64,000 nucleotides of DNA from an uncultured Thiothrix sp. GTDB lineage: Bacteria; Pseudomonadota; Gammaproteobacteria; Thiotrichales; Thiotrichaceae. Position 1 is the stretch's first letter; each line of letters opens with the position of its first letter. A model generated the notes under the pieces. That model saw only the letters and a list, made by a program, of their open reading frames with translations, was not told the DNA's origin and searched no databases. Location of the stretch: NCBI RefSeq assembly GCF_937873765.1, contig NZ_CALMZC010000051.1:1-64000 (forward strand), given 5' to 3'. The translations under genes and the position numbers were made by a program. Positions 36,774 to 46,638 of the stretch are shown in pieces.

Positions 36774-37790
36774 ATGACTAAAACCTATGATGTTGCTGTG
36801 GTGGGGGCGACGGGTCTGGTGGGTGAAACCCTGCTGACCTTATTGGCTGAACGCAATTTTCCGGTAGGTCAAGTCTATGCTTTAGCCAGTGAAAATTCGT
36901 TTGGCAAAGAACTCGAATGTGGGCGCAAAACGCTAGATGTTGAAGAGCTAGCTGAGTTTGATTTTTCTAAAGTGCACTTGGCATTTTTTGCAGTGGACGC
37001 GGCACTTGCTGCTGAATATGTACCACTGGCTACTCAAGCGGGTTGTACTGTGATCGATAACTCTACGCACTATCGGAATAATGTTGAAATTCCGCTGGTG
37101 ATCCCTGCAATCAATCCAGAAGCACTAGCGGGTTATAAAAATAAGAATATCATCGCTAGTCCGGGTAGTTCTACCATTCAACTAGCGCTGGCTTTAAAGC
37201 CAATCTTGAATGTCGCTAAGCTTATGCGCATTCAGATACTTGCTTGTGAGGCGGTATCTGGAGCAGGTCGTAGAGCTGTAGATGAGTTAGCAGGACAAAC
37301 TGCTAGTTTGTTAAGTGGACGACCTGTTGAGTCAAAAGTTTTTGAAAAGCAGATTGCCTTTAATCTTTTACCACAAGTAGGTGATCTAATAGAGCAAGGT
37401 CATACTCAACAAGAGATGAGCTTGTTAAAGGAAATACGTCGAGTATTAGCTCAGCCTAATTTACCCCTTAGCCCGACAGTAATTCGTGCTCCGGTGTTTT
37501 TTGGAACTGTGCTTGAGATGTATTTTGAAACAGAAATCCAGTTGCCGCTCACTCAATTAGAGTCTGTATTAGAAAATGCTAAAGGCTTAGAAGTGTTCGC
37601 GAAACATGGTGATTACCCGACTCCTGTGGTGGAGGCTGCTAATCATGATCCTGTGTATGTAGGTCGTATTCGTGCTGATTTAACACAACCAAATGGCCAT
37701 CATCTATGGTTGGTGAGCGATAATGTTCGCGGAGCTGCTCTCAATAGTGTGCAGATTGCGGAATTACTTGTGCAAACTGGTTTAAAGTGA
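36774..37790 (+). CDS. usg: USG-1-like protein, aspartate-semialdehyde dehydrogenase homologue lacking the catalytic Cys
   Basis: A 338-residue Asd-family protein with the NADP-binding GATGLVGETLL motif and an EAVSGAGRRAVDEL segment. The active-site NC of true enzymes (usually NPNCST) is SPGSST here, so the nucleophilic Cys is absent. This matches the USG-1 group, found next to fimV and truA in Pseudomonas. The function of USG-1 proteins is not known; catalysis as an Asd is unlikely. Confidence 0.88.
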   Translation: MTKTYDVAVVGATGLVGETLLTLLAERNFPVGQVYALASENSFGKELECGRKTLDVEELAEFDFSKVHLAFFAVDAALAAEYVPLATQAGCTVIDNSTHYRNNVEIPLVIPAINPEALAGYKNKNIIASPGSSTIQLALALKPILNVAKLMRIQILACEAVSGAGRRAVDELAGQTASLLSGRPVESKVFEKQIAFNLLPQVGDLIEQGHTQQEMSLLKEIRRVLAQPNLPLSPTVIRAPVFFGTVLEMYFETEIQLPLTQLESVLENAKGLEVFAKHGDYPTPVVEAANHDPVYVGRIRADLTQPNGHHLWLVSDNVRGAALNSVQIAELLVQTGLK

Positions 37791-38039
37791 AGCTTATCGG
37801 TTAATTCAGCACAAATTAATTCGACCCTGTAACAATAAGGCGAAGCAGAGAATTCTTATCAAATTGGTGAGAGTACCTGTTGACCTTGGGAAGATTGCTT
37901 GCTGTAAAGCACTGATATATAGTTGAATGCTAACAATACCAATAAATCACTATTCATCCAGAATTCTAAATCTAAGGGCTGACGCAAACTCAGGGGATGA
38001 ACAGAGATGCAACCGTTGCACTAGTAAAGGGGAATCGCA

Positions 38040-41000
38040 GTGAAAAAACAGGCTCTAAGTATAGCCGTGATGATCGCGGGTGCATATCCTGCGGCGTCGA
38101 ACGCGCTGAGTCTTGGCGATATCGAGTCAAACTCCAACCTGAATCAACCACTGCGTGCTAAGATCGAATTACTCGCTGCGGGTGTGCAGGACGCAAAGCA
38201 GTTACAGGTTCGCTTAGCGCCAGCTAGCGTGTTCAATCGTGTTGGTATTGAACGCCCAGCCTTTTTAGATAGCTTACGCTTTTCTACTAGTGTGCAAAAT
38301 GGCAAGCCAGTGATTTTGGTGAGTTCGGATAGACCGATTACTGAGCCATTTGTCAATTTTCTCTTGGAAGTGAGCTGGCCGCAAGGGCAATTATTAAAAG
38401 AATATACGGTGATGCTGGATCCACCCGTGCTGATGCAACCCGGTAATACTGTGGCAGGCAATGAAGCCGCTGTGCGCGCTGAGCCGCGTGCAAATGGTAC
38501 AGTCAATCGTCCCGCTCCTGTTGTACCGGTACAGCCAGAATCAGAATTACTAGCAGATGCGCAAGCACCTGTGCAAGAAGTAGCTCCACAAACAGCGCGT
38601 CAAGTACGGGTGCAACAACAGCCGCGTCGTGCTGCACCGAATCGTCAAGCTAGTCAGCAGCGCGCAGCAACTCCTGCTCAAAGTGGCAGCCGTACTTATC
38701 GTGTACGCCCCGGTGATACGCTCTTCAAGGTTGCTAGCCAATTAAGTCAGCCGGGTACTAACATCGATCAAATGATGATGGCCTTGTATCGAGCTAATCC
38801 ACAAGCCTTTATCGATGGTAATATCAATGGTTTGAAATCCGGTGTGACTTTAAAAGCACCTGCCTTACGTAGTACTCAGTCGGTTAGCCGTGCAGAAGCA
38901 CGTCGGCAAGTGCGGCAACATTATGTAGATTGGAAGAGGATCCGCGCTAATGAAGTGGCAAGAGCAAGTGTTTCTGAAGCGCCTGTTAAAGAACGTCCAG
39001 CCAGTCGCCCAGCCAATGATAATGCTCGCTTAGAAGTACTAGGCAACAAAGAGAAAGCGGGTGGCAATGAGCCAGTCGTTGCCGGAGCGGGTAAAGAGCG
39101 CTTGGCCAATCTAGAAAAAGAATTAGCCTTAGCGCGTGAGTCTTTATCAAGCCAACAACGTGAAAATACGGATCTTAAGTCACGGGTTGATGAACTAGAA
39201 GCAATGTTACGTAAGAAAAATCGTTTAATTACCTTACGTGATGAGCAATTGGCTGAGCTACAGAAATCCATGAATGGCGGCAAGCCTGTCGCAGGTCAAA
39301 CACCAACGACTGAAGCTAATCTTGGGTCTAAGCCAATTGAGTCGCAACCTGCAGAAGCTAAGCCAACTGAACCCGTTGTAGCTCAGCCAGAGCCAACTAC
39401 GACTACACCGCTAATTAATGGGCAAGCACAGCCCCAACCGAATCCAGATTCACCCACTGCTCAGACCAACGGCAGCGATATTCAGAATTATTTGGGTAAT
39501 GCCACTAATAATAATGAAGTCATGCGTACTAATCCTGAGCAGCAGCAAGCCGGTATGCCTGATAGTCAAGGCAATGCGCTGATGACTCCAGCTCAACGTG
39601 CAGCGGCAGCGGCAGCAGCACTCAATGGCGACTTAAATTCTAATCCACAAAATGGCAGTAATTTACCGAATGGTACTATACCTGATCCGACTCAGCCTAA
39701 TCCTGCACAGTCAGGTACAGCACTGAATCCAGCGAATCCGGTCAATCCAGCACAGCCTGATCCACAAGCGGCTGTACTACAACCGGCTGAACCTACGCCG
39801 GTTACACCGCCTGCAGAAGTTCAAACACAACCCACTGAACCGGTAAAACCTGCTCAGTCACCTTTTGTAGATGCACAAGGTGGTGATGATTTAATGAGTA
39901 TGTTGACTTCACCCTTAGCATGGAAGATCGGTGCAGGTGCTTTACTCTCCTTATTATTGTTAGCTCTATTAGCACGGTTCTTGGGCAAACGTAAATCTAC
40001 TCCACCTCGTGAGCCTGAGTTTAATGAAGCTCAATTTGGTTTAGATGATAATATTCCACCGGTGCATACCAATAATGCAGGCGGTGTCGACTTCTCTGAT
40101 TTGGGCAAAGAGTTAGATAAGGCTGAACAAAAGCGTCCCACCTTTGATGAGGTGGAGGATGATCCGTTTGGTGTCAACTTAGGCAATACGCATCAAGGCA
40201 GTAAAGCTGAGCCGATGAGTCATACAGCGGTTAAAACAGCGGATCAGTCTGAAGATGAAGACGAAGTGTTGATGGAGGCTAATGTCTATATCGCTTACGG
40301 TCTGCATCAACAAGCCGAAAGTGAGTTGAAAAAGGCTTTGGAGAAATATCCAGATCGTTTGGAGTATCGCCATAAACTCTTAGAAAACTATTTCGCTGCT
40401 AATAACCGTGAAGCCTTTGATGAGCAAGCACAGATTTTTGCGAATAGCCGCAATGCAGATCGCCAAGGAAAGTTGTGGAAAGATGTGATGACTTGGGGTG
40501 CAAAGATTAGCCCTGATAACTCACTGTATAGTAATGGTGCTGCTAGCGGTTTGGGTAAAATGGCTGCGAGTGGTGCAGCTATCGGGGCAGCAGTAGCAGG
40601 TGTCGCAGGCTTAGCAACACGTGACGTCCAAGCAGATGAGCATAAATCTGAACTAGGTTTCAATGCACCAGATGATCATAAGGTGAGTTTAAAAGATGAT
40701 TTAGCCGCAGCACTGAATGCTTTAGAAGATGACGATCTCAACAATAATCCTAAGCATGATGAATTTGATTTCAACCTAGATGATTTTGATACTGAGTTAA
40801 ATACTAAGTCGAATGTAGCAGCTAGTGGTTTGGATACTGGGTTTGCTAAATCGGGTCGTCAAGATTTCCAAGCGGCAGAGACCGCCTTATTAGCGGATGA
40901 TGACCTTGATTTCAACCTAGATGATTTAGTCGGTAATTCAGCGAATGAGCAAAAGTCTAGCCCAAGCCATGCGTTGAATAAGCATGATGAGTTGGATTTA

Positions 41001-41630
41001 GAGGGTTTAAGCTTTGATGCCCCACTCGATTTAGACCGGCCAATAACTGCAGCTAAAGCACCTGAGCCAGCGATGGATGATCTTGATAATATGTTGGACA
41101 TGGACTTTGACGAGCTGACTAAAACGGTCGATGCTCCCAAAGTTGCTTCAGCTGCGGATGAGTTGGATGATGGTAATCTGCTTGATTTCGATCTAGATCA
41201 ATTGACGATGGATGCTGAGCCAGCTTCTGCAACGGGTAAAGCCGCTTTAGCAGCAACTGGGGTTGCGGCAGCGGCCTCTGCGACCAAGGCAGCGGATAAT
41301 GTTACTAGTTTGAATCTGCATTTGGACAAAGATACCGGCATTAAGAAAATCCTGCCGCAGGATACTTTCTACACAGCGCCGGATGCAGTTCCTGCGAATC
41401 CAGACGATGATTGGTTAGGGGATATTGATGAAGCTTTATCCTTCCTCGATATGCCAGAAGAAGAATTGGATCTGCATGAAGCGCATATCAGTACGAAGTT
41501 AGATCTGGCGCGTGCTTATTTAGATATGGGTGATATTGAGGGTGCGCGCTCCACGCTGGAGGAGGTCATGGTCGAAGGTAATGATAATCAACGGCGTGAA
41601 GCGGAAACCTTACTCCATCAAACGGGTTGA
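38040..41630 (+). CDS. fimV: FimV-like polar peptidoglycan-binding protein
   Basis: An 1196-residue protein with the FimV layout: signal peptide, conserved N-terminal domain (LGDIESNSNLNQPLRAKIEL), LysM domain (about 218-278, YRVRPGDTLFKVASQL), coiled coil (about 350-400), a Pro/Gln/Asn-rich region, one transmembrane helix (about 624-648) and a long acidic cytoplasmic part ending in a FimV-type TPR motif (KLDLARAYLDMGDIEGARST). FimV organises cell poles and type IV pili or twitching motility. The start is a GTG at 38040 with AAGGGGA upstream. Confidence 0.93.
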   Translation: MKKQALSIAVMIAGAYPAASNALSLGDIESNSNLNQPLRAKIELLAAGVQDAKQLQVRLAPASVFNRVGIERPAFLDSLRFSTSVQNGKPVILVSSDRPITEPFVNFLLEVSWPQGQLLKEYTVMLDPPVLMQPGNTVAGNEAAVRAEPRANGTVNRPAPVVPVQPESELLADAQAPVQEVAPQTARQVRVQQQPRRAAPNRQASQQRAATPAQSGSRTYRVRPGDTLFKVASQLSQPGTNIDQMMMALYRANPQAFIDGNINGLKSGVTLKAPALRSTQSVSRAEARRQVRQHYVDWKRIRANEVARASVSEAPVKERPASRPANDNARLEVLGNKEKAGGNEPVVAGAGKERLANLEKELALARESLSSQQRENTDLKSRVDELEAMLRKKNRLITLRDEQLAELQKSMNGGKPVAGQTPTTEANLGSKPIESQPAEAKPTEPVVAQPEPTTTTPLINGQAQPQPNPDSPTAQTNGSDIQNYLGNATNNNEVMRTNPEQQQAGMPDSQGNALMTPAQRAAAAAAALNGDLNSNPQNGSNLPNGTIPDPTQPNPAQSGTALNPANPVNPAQPDPQAAVLQPAEPTPVTPPAEVQTQPTEPVKPAQSPFVDAQGGDDLMSMLTSPLAWKIGAGALLSLLLLALLARFLGKRKSTPPREPEFNEAQFGLDDNIPPVHTNNAGGVDFSDLGKELDKAEQKRPTFDEVEDDPFGVNLGNTHQGSKAEPMSHTAVKTADQSEDEDEVLMEANVYIAYGLHQQAESELKKALEKYPDRLEYRHKLLENYFAANNREAFDEQAQIFANSRNADRQGKLWKDVMTWGAKISPDNSLYSNGAASGLGKMAASGAAIGAAVAGVAGLATRDVQADEHKSELGFNAPDDHKVSLKDDLAAALNALEDDDLNNNPKHDEFDFNLDDFDTELNTKSNVAASGLDTGFAKSGRQDFQAAETALLADDDLDFNLDDLVGNSANEQKSSPSHALNKHDELDLEGLSFDAPLDLDRPITAAKAPEPAMDDLDNMLDMDFDELTKTVDAPKVASAADELDDGNLLDFDLDQLTMDAEPASATGKAALAATGVAAAASATKAADNVTSLNLHLDKDTGIKKILPQDTFYTAPDAVPANPDDDWLGDIDEALSFLDMPEEELDLHEAHISTKLDLARAYLDMGDIEGARSTLEEVMVEGNDNQRREAETLLHQTG

Positions 41631-41652
41631 GACTTCAATCTATAATCGTTAT

Positions 41653-41680
41653 AAAGGCCGACTTGTTCGGCCTTTTGTTT
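41653..41680 (+). terminator. Terminator after fimV
   Basis: A perfect 9-bp stem (AAAGGCCGA 41653-41661 with TCGGCCTTT 41667-41675), a 5-nt loop and a following T-rich TGTTT, 22 nt after the fimV stop and close to the truA start. Confidence 0.82.
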
Positions 41681-41690
41681 GTTGGAACTC

Positions 41691-42476
41691 ATGAAATTAG
41701 CAGCTTGTGTAGAATATGATGGAACCGCGTTTTGCGGCTGGCAACGCTTAAGCCATGCCAGCACTGTGCAAGCCTCGGTGGAGCACGCACTTTCAGAAGT
41801 AGCTAATGAAAAGATTGATGCCGTCTGTGCGGGACGTACCGATAGCAGTGTGCATGCTAATGGGCAAATCATCCATTTTGAAACCAACGCTGAACGTCCT
41901 ATGCGGGGTTGGTTATTTGGCTCGAATGTCAAATTACCGGATGGTATTGCTTTGCGTTGGGTACAACCCGTGGCGGCTGATTTCCATGCTCGTTTTTCTG
42001 CCATTTCACGTCGCTATCGTTATATTATTTTGAATCGTTGGGCTAAGCCGGCCATCTTAAAAAATAAGGTCGCTTGGTATCATCACCCTTTAGATGCCGA
42101 GTTGATGCATGTAGCTGCACAAGCTTTAGTCGGTGAGTATGATTTTTCGAGCTTTCGGGCTTCCGGTTGCCAAGCCACTCATGCGCGCCGTGCAATCCGA
42201 AGCTTGCAAGTCAGTCGGCGAGACGATTTCATTTATATTGACATTGTTGCCAATGCTTTTTTACATCATATGGTGCGTAATATTGTCGGTTCACTATTGG
42301 AAGTAGGTAGCGGTGAGCGAAAGATTGAGTGGATGGCTGAGCTATTAGAGCAACGTGATCGCACCTTGGCAGGGATGACTGCGGCTGCCTCCGGTTTATA
42401 TTTTGTCTATGTGGAATATCCCGCGCATTTTGGCTTGCCAGCTAGTTATATTCTGCCAGAGTTTGCTTTAAGTTAA
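41691..42476 (+). CDS. truA: tRNA pseudouridine synthase A
   Basis: A 261-residue enzyme that makes pseudouridine at positions 38-40 of the tRNA anticodon arm. The catalytic Asp51 lies in AGRTDSSVHANGQ, and YDFSSFRASGC and HHMVRNIVGSLLEVG are further signatures. The start is ATG 41691 (MKLAACVEYDG). It follows usg-fimV as in Pseudomonas and overlaps the convergent lipoprotein gene by 4 nt. Confidence 0.96.
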   Translation: MKLAACVEYDGTAFCGWQRLSHASTVQASVEHALSEVANEKIDAVCAGRTDSSVHANGQIIHFETNAERPMRGWLFGSNVKLPDGIALRWVQPVAADFHARFSAISRRYRYIILNRWAKPAILKNKVAWYHHPLDAELMHVAAQALVGEYDFSSFRASGCQATHARRAIRSLQVSRRDDFIYIDIVANAFLHHMVRNIVGSLLEVGSGERKIEWMAELLEQRDRTLAGMTAAASGLYFVYVEYPAHFGLPASYILPEFALS

Positions 42477-42991
42477 CGGTTTGGAGTCCTAATTTTCTCT
42501 GCAGCCGTTTGGAGTAGCTGCTCAATTTGCTGAAAAAATTCAGGCTTAGGTGGTGCATTAGGGCGGCTGAGATAGACTAATTGCTGCTCATTCTCTCCTA
42601 AACGAATCGTTAATTTTTCGCTATAAGCCCGATCTGCGCTAGCTTGGCCTTGCGCAACTTTCAGCGTAGTGGCTGCAGTTTCCATCAATTTTTGTTCACT
42701 AACTAGCTTACGCAGGTTAGTTTCGGTTTCTGCGTCTAAAGGAGCGCTAACGGTTTTCAAATCTGTTGGAGTCCAGCAAGGGGTACTTTTAAACCATTGT
42801 GCACAACGGTTTTCCGTATCTTCAAAATAAGTATAGACGAGTTGACCTTGCTCTAATTTTATATCGGTGTAGCTGCCTTCCGTGCTAGTGAAATAATGCA
42901 GTACTAAAGCTTCTTCCATCGGCAAACGTTCACAAGCCGTCAGTAATAAGACAACTATAGTGAAGCTAAGACTAGTTGGCAGCAGTTTCAT
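42473..42991 (-). CDS. Lipoprotein of unknown function
   Basis: A 172-residue lipoprotein: the signal sequence ends in LLLTAC (Cys20 lipidated). The mature part has two cysteines in RCAQWFKSTPCW and a C-terminal helix. No domain was recognised. It converges with truA, sharing 4 nt. Confidence 0.78.
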   Translation of the reverse strand: MKLLPTSLSFTIVVLLLTACERLPMEEALVLHYFTSTEGSYTDIKLEQGQLVYTYFEDTENRCAQWFKSTPCWTPTDLKTVSAPLDAETETNLRKLVSEQKLMETAATTLKVAQGQASADRAYSEKLTIRLGENEQQLVYLSRPNAPPKPEFFQQIEQLLQTAAEKIRTPNR

Positions 42992-43154
42992 AACAAATGT
43001 GCACCGTGGACGAGACTAAAGTTACTGCTTAGAGTCTCTTGGGGATTTAATAGTTCGAGGTAAAGATTCTTTAATAACGGATTTTCTAGGGATTAAGTTA
43101 GCTTAAGCTGAAAACGCGTTAAAATGCTGGCTACATTTGTTTAGAGGAATAAAC

Positions 43155-43682
43155 ATGAAATTCTGTAGCACTTGTGGGGCTAGGGTCAGTTTAAAAATTC
43201 CTGAGGGTGAAGATCGCCAGCGGCATGTTTGTGATGCCTGTAATACGATTCATTATCAAAATCCCAAAATTATTACGGGTGTTATTGTCACGCATGGCGA
43301 GCAAGTTTTACTCTGTCGTCGCGCGATTGAGCCACGTTATGGCTTATGGACGTATCCCGCAGGCTTTATGGAAAATGCTGAAACCTCAGCCCAAGCCGCT
43401 GCCCGCGAAGCTCAAGAAGAAGCGCAGGTTGAATTAACGAATCAACGTTTATTTAGCCTAGTGGATGTACCGCATGCTAATCATGTGCATGTAATTTATT
43501 GCGCGGAATTAGCCAATGAAGTGTATGGCGCCGGTGTAGAAAGTTTGGAAGTGCGTTTATTTAACGAAGCTGACATACCGTGGAGTGAGTTAGCCTTCCA
43601 ATCAGTTCACCGAAACTTGGAACTATTTCTTGCGGATCGCCAACAAGGCCAGCAACAAGTGCACCATATTCAGTTTGCTTAA
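43155..43682 (+). CDS. Nudix hydrolase with N-terminal zinc ribbon
   Basis: A 175-residue protein. A zinc ribbon (CSTCG near residue 4 and CDAC near residue 26) precedes a Nudix domain with the box GFMENAETSAQAAAREAQEE-A, which supplies the metal-binding REAQEE. Nudix enzymes cleave nucleoside diphosphates linked to another moiety; the substrate is not clear. The start is ATG 43155 (MKFCSTCG), with GAGGA upstream. Confidence 0.88.
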   Translation: MKFCSTCGARVSLKIPEGEDRQRHVCDACNTIHYQNPKIITGVIVTHGEQVLLCRRAIEPRYGLWTYPAGFMENAETSAQAAAREAQEEAQVELTNQRLFSLVDVPHANHVHVIYCAELANEVYGAGVESLEVRLFNEADIPWSELAFQSVHRNLELFLADRQQGQQQVHHIQFA

Positions 43683-43709
43683 CAAAAGACCCTAGCCCGA
43701 AGGCTAGGG
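43681..43709 (-). terminator. Terminator of lon, also hairpin for nudix gene
   Basis: On the minus strand an 8-bp stem (CCCTAGCC/GGCTAGGG, 43690-43697 with 43702-43709) with a TTCG tetraloop is followed by TCTTTTG. It ends lon and, as a hairpin, also lies just after the convergent nudix gene. Confidence 0.8.
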
Positions 43710-43751
43710 AATCTCAGTGAGAGCAAAGTCCATGCTAATGAAACTGAGTGT

Positions 43752-46127
43752 TTAAGCTGCAATAGAACGTTCGTTCGCTGCACAATCTAAGGCTGCAGCC
43801 ATCGCATCTTCAACCTTCTCCATAAAGATAAATTGCAGTTGCTTGCGAGCATTTTCCGGCACCTCTTCAAGATCTTTACGGTTACGTGCGGGGAGCAACA
43901 CGGTATGAATGCCTGCGCGTAGGGCGGCTAAGCATTTCTCCTTCACCCCACCGATTGGTAAGACCAAGCCCCGTAGGCTAATTTCACCGGTCATCGCCAC
44001 ATCACTACGTACACAACGCCCAGTTAGTAGTGAAACTAAAGATGTGAACATCGCCACGCCTGCACTGGGGCCATCTTTAGGGATAGCACCTGCAGGCACG
44101 TGTAAGTGAATGTCATGTTCATCAAATAGTTTTGGATCAATCCCTAAACTCTGTGCACGTGACTTTACCAAACTCAAAGCGGCTTGAGCGCTTTCCTTCA
44201 TCACATCGCCGAGTTGTCCAGTAATAATCAATTTACCGTGGCCGGGCATTTTGGTGGTTTCAATAAACAGAATATCACCACCGACAGGTGTCCATGCCAA
44301 ACCGGTTGCTACCCCCGGAATGCTGGTACGCATCGCAACTTCGCTTTCAAAGCGCTTCGCTCCTAGAATGTCGAGTACTTCGGACTCACCAATTTGAATG
44401 GGAGATGAAGCACCTTCGGCAATTTGCATCGCCACGCGGCGCAGTAAAGCACCAATTTTCCGATCTAAATTACGTACTCCAGCTTCACGTGTGTAATCAC
44501 CGATCACACTGCGTAAAGCAGACTCAGTGATAGTCACTTGCTCTGGTTTTAAGCCATTGGTTTCCAGTTGACGCTTGACTAAATAGCGCTTAGCAATCTG
44601 GACTTTTTCCTCTTCGGTGTAGCCCGGCAGTTCAATAATTTCCATCCGATCACGCAAAGGTCCTGGAATCGAATCCAGCACATTGGCAGTGGCAATGAAG
44701 ACGACTTGGCTTAAATCAAAGGGTTGCGCCAGATAATTATCACGGAAGGTACTATTTTGCTCAGGATCGAGCACTTCCAGCAAGGCTGCTGAAGGATCGC
44801 CGTGATAGCCGCCGCCCCCCAATTTATCAATCTCATCCAGCATAAAGACCGGATTGCGTGTACCTGCTTTGCGTAAACCTTGAATAATATTACCCGGCAA
44901 AGCACCTAAATAAGTACGCCGATGTCCACGAATTTCTGCTTCATCATGCACACCACCGAGGCTACCACGTACAAATTTCAAGCCCATCGCGTGCGCAATA
45001 CTTTGCCCCATCGAGGTTTTACCCACGCCGGGAGGTCCCACAAAGCACAGAATCGGGCTGCGCCCTTGCGGATTGAGTTTGCGCACTGCTAAATATTCTA
45101 GAATGCGCTGTTTGACCTTTTCTAAGCCAAAATGCTCGTCATCTAAAATCTGTCGGGCTTTAGCAATATCAATATTCTCCTCATCAACTTTGCTCCACGG
45201 TAGGTTTGCAAGCCAATCTAAATAGGTACGCACCATCGAGTATTCGCCAGAGGAATCTTGCATTTGCTCTAAGCGGCGTAATTCCTTTTTCGCATGTTCA
45301 TCGACTTCTTTGGGTAGCTTTGTTTCTTCTAAAGCACTACGTAACTCCTCAAGCTCAGCACTGTTATTGTCGTCCTCGCCTAATTGCTTACGAATCGCTT
45401 TCATTTGCTCGCGCAACATGTATTCGCGCTGCCGCTCATCCATTGAAGCTTTAGCTTTGCTGTCGATTTCGCGGGTAATTTTTAGCACTTCATGTTGCTT
45501 ACGCAGTAATTCGGAAACCCGCTCTAAACGTTCATTCAGGTCAGTGACTTCCAGTAATTGCTGTTTTTCAGCCGGAGTCATGTCCATAAAGTTGGCAATC
45601 AAATCAGCTAAAGCTCCGGCATCACTGATATTTTGCAACGTTTGAATCACGTCATTCGGTAGTTGCGGTAAAAGCTTCGCCACCTCAATCGCTAAACCTT
45701 GCAAATAACGTCGACGAGCTTCGAGTTCTAGATCATCAGATTTAGGATCAGGCATTAAACTTACCTTTGCCGCTAAGTACGGCGCATCGTGGAGATAGTG
45801 CTGGACTTTAAAACGTTCTTCACCTTGCACTACTAAATGGTGAGTGCCTTCTTGGGTGGTGACATAACGCAATACATTAACGAGAGTACCGACCTCATAT
45901 AAATCTTCAGCGTCAGGCTCATCATCATTGGGGTTACGTTGCAGCATCAAACCAACACGCCGATTAGTACGCATCGCTTCTTGCACCGCGTTAATCGTGG
46001 TTTCACGCCCTAAGGTGATCGGGGCAATCACGCCGGGAAACAACACCACATTACGAGTTGGTAAAATTACTAGTAAATCGTCAGGCAGCTTAATGCCGGC
46101 CTGTACGGCTGTTAATTCTTCAGTCAT
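43752..46127 (-). CDS. lon: ATP-dependent protease Lon
   Basis: A 791-residue LonA protease. The N-terminal substrate-binding domain starts VILPTRNVVLFPGV-like; Walker A GPPGVGKT at 364-371; FMLDEIDKLGGG; and the C-terminal protease with Ser688 in KDGPSAGVAM and the partner Lys in GGVKEKCLAAL. It degrades damaged and short-lived regulatory proteins. GGAG upstream lies inside the end of the hsp20 gene, whose stop is 4 nt away. Confidence 0.97.
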   Translation of the reverse strand: MTEELTAVQAGIKLPDDLLVILPTRNVVLFPGVIAPITLGRETTINAVQEAMRTNRRVGLMLQRNPNDDEPDAEDLYEVGTLVNVLRYVTTQEGTHHLVVQGEERFKVQHYLHDAPYLAAKVSLMPDPKSDDLELEARRRYLQGLAIEVAKLLPQLPNDVIQTLQNISDAGALADLIANFMDMTPAEKQQLLEVTDLNERLERVSELLRKQHEVLKITREIDSKAKASMDERQREYMLREQMKAIRKQLGEDDNNSAELEELRSALEETKLPKEVDEHAKKELRRLEQMQDSSGEYSMVRTYLDWLANLPWSKVDEENIDIAKARQILDDEHFGLEKVKQRILEYLAVRKLNPQGRSPILCFVGPPGVGKTSMGQSIAHAMGLKFVRGSLGGVHDEAEIRGHRRTYLGALPGNIIQGLRKAGTRNPVFMLDEIDKLGGGGYHGDPSAALLEVLDPEQNSTFRDNYLAQPFDLSQVVFIATANVLDSIPGPLRDRMEIIELPGYTEEEKVQIAKRYLVKRQLETNGLKPEQVTITESALRSVIGDYTREAGVRNLDRKIGALLRRVAMQIAEGASSPIQIGESEVLDILGAKRFESEVAMRTSIPGVATGLAWTPVGGDILFIETTKMPGHGKLIITGQLGDVMKESAQAALSLVKSRAQSLGIDPKLFDEHDIHLHVPAGAIPKDGPSAGVAMFTSLVSLLTGRCVRSDVAMTGEISLRGLVLPIGGVKEKCLAALRAGIHTVLLPARNRKDLEEVPENARKQLQFIFMEKVEDAMAAALDCAANERSIAA

Positions 46128-46130
46128 GGC

Positions 46131-46535
46131 TTAAGCTCCTAGTTTATGTAAATTGATTTGCAGACAGCCATGCTGAAGTTGATGAGTGACTAACTCATAG
46201 CGTCCTGCAGGTAAGGTAATACGCCGTTCAAAATGCCCATACGGCAACTCTAATCGATGAATCTGTGCGGCCTGAGCTAAAGAAGGTAAGGGGCGAAAGC
46301 CACTGACCACTAAGCTGCCGCCATTGAGATGTACCTCAATGCGCTGCGCATCAACACCCGGTAAAGCGATGGTCAAATACAAGGCTTCTGGTGTTTCAAA
46401 TAAATCAATCGGTGGCTCCCAACTCGGCTGGCGAACGGCATTAATGGGTCGAAAGAATTGCCGCTGTAGACGTTCAGCCTCGGAGAGCAGTTCACAAGCC
46501 TCGACCCACATTAAATGAATAGGATGGGATGGCAT
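46131..46535 (-). CDS. Hsp20/alpha-crystallin small heat-shock protein
   Basis: A 134-residue small chaperone with an alpha-crystallin domain: PPIDLFETPEALYLTIALPG, VHLNGGSLVVSGFR and FERRITLPAG. It prevents aggregation without ATP. It lacks the C-terminal I-x-I anchor seen in most members. The gene stops 3 nt before lon and follows a sigma-32-like promoter, so chaperone and protease are co-expressed under heat stress. Confidence 0.87.
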   Translation of the reverse strand: MPSHPIHLMWVEACELLSEAERLQRQFFRPINAVRQPSWEPPIDLFETPEALYLTIALPGVDAQRIEVHLNGGSLVVSGFRPLPSLAQAAQIHRLELPYGHFERRITLPAGRYELVTHQLQHGCLQINLHKLGA

Positions 46536-46600
46536 TACTGGTTCTCACTGTACGTATTATCTGGAGCTACCCGCTGTAACTCCTACTGATTTAGTCAACT

Positions 46601-46627
46601 AATGTGGGCAGTCTGAAGGATTTCAAG
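46601..46627 (-). promoter_or_regulatory. Sigma-32 (heat shock)-like promoter
   Basis: On the minus strand CTTGAAA (46621-46627) is followed after 12 bases by CCCACATT (46601-46608). This is close to the sigma-32 consensus (CTTGAAA, 11-15 nt, CCCCATNT). It lies 66 nt before hsp20 and would drive hsp20-lon. Confidence 0.75.
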
Positions 46628-46638
46628 AGGGACGTTCT

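Noticed and set aside
37791-38039. Possible riboswitch in the fimV leader
   Set aside because: The sequence was compared by eye with the c-di-GMP class pattern and lacks its core motifs; no stable conserved fold was seen.
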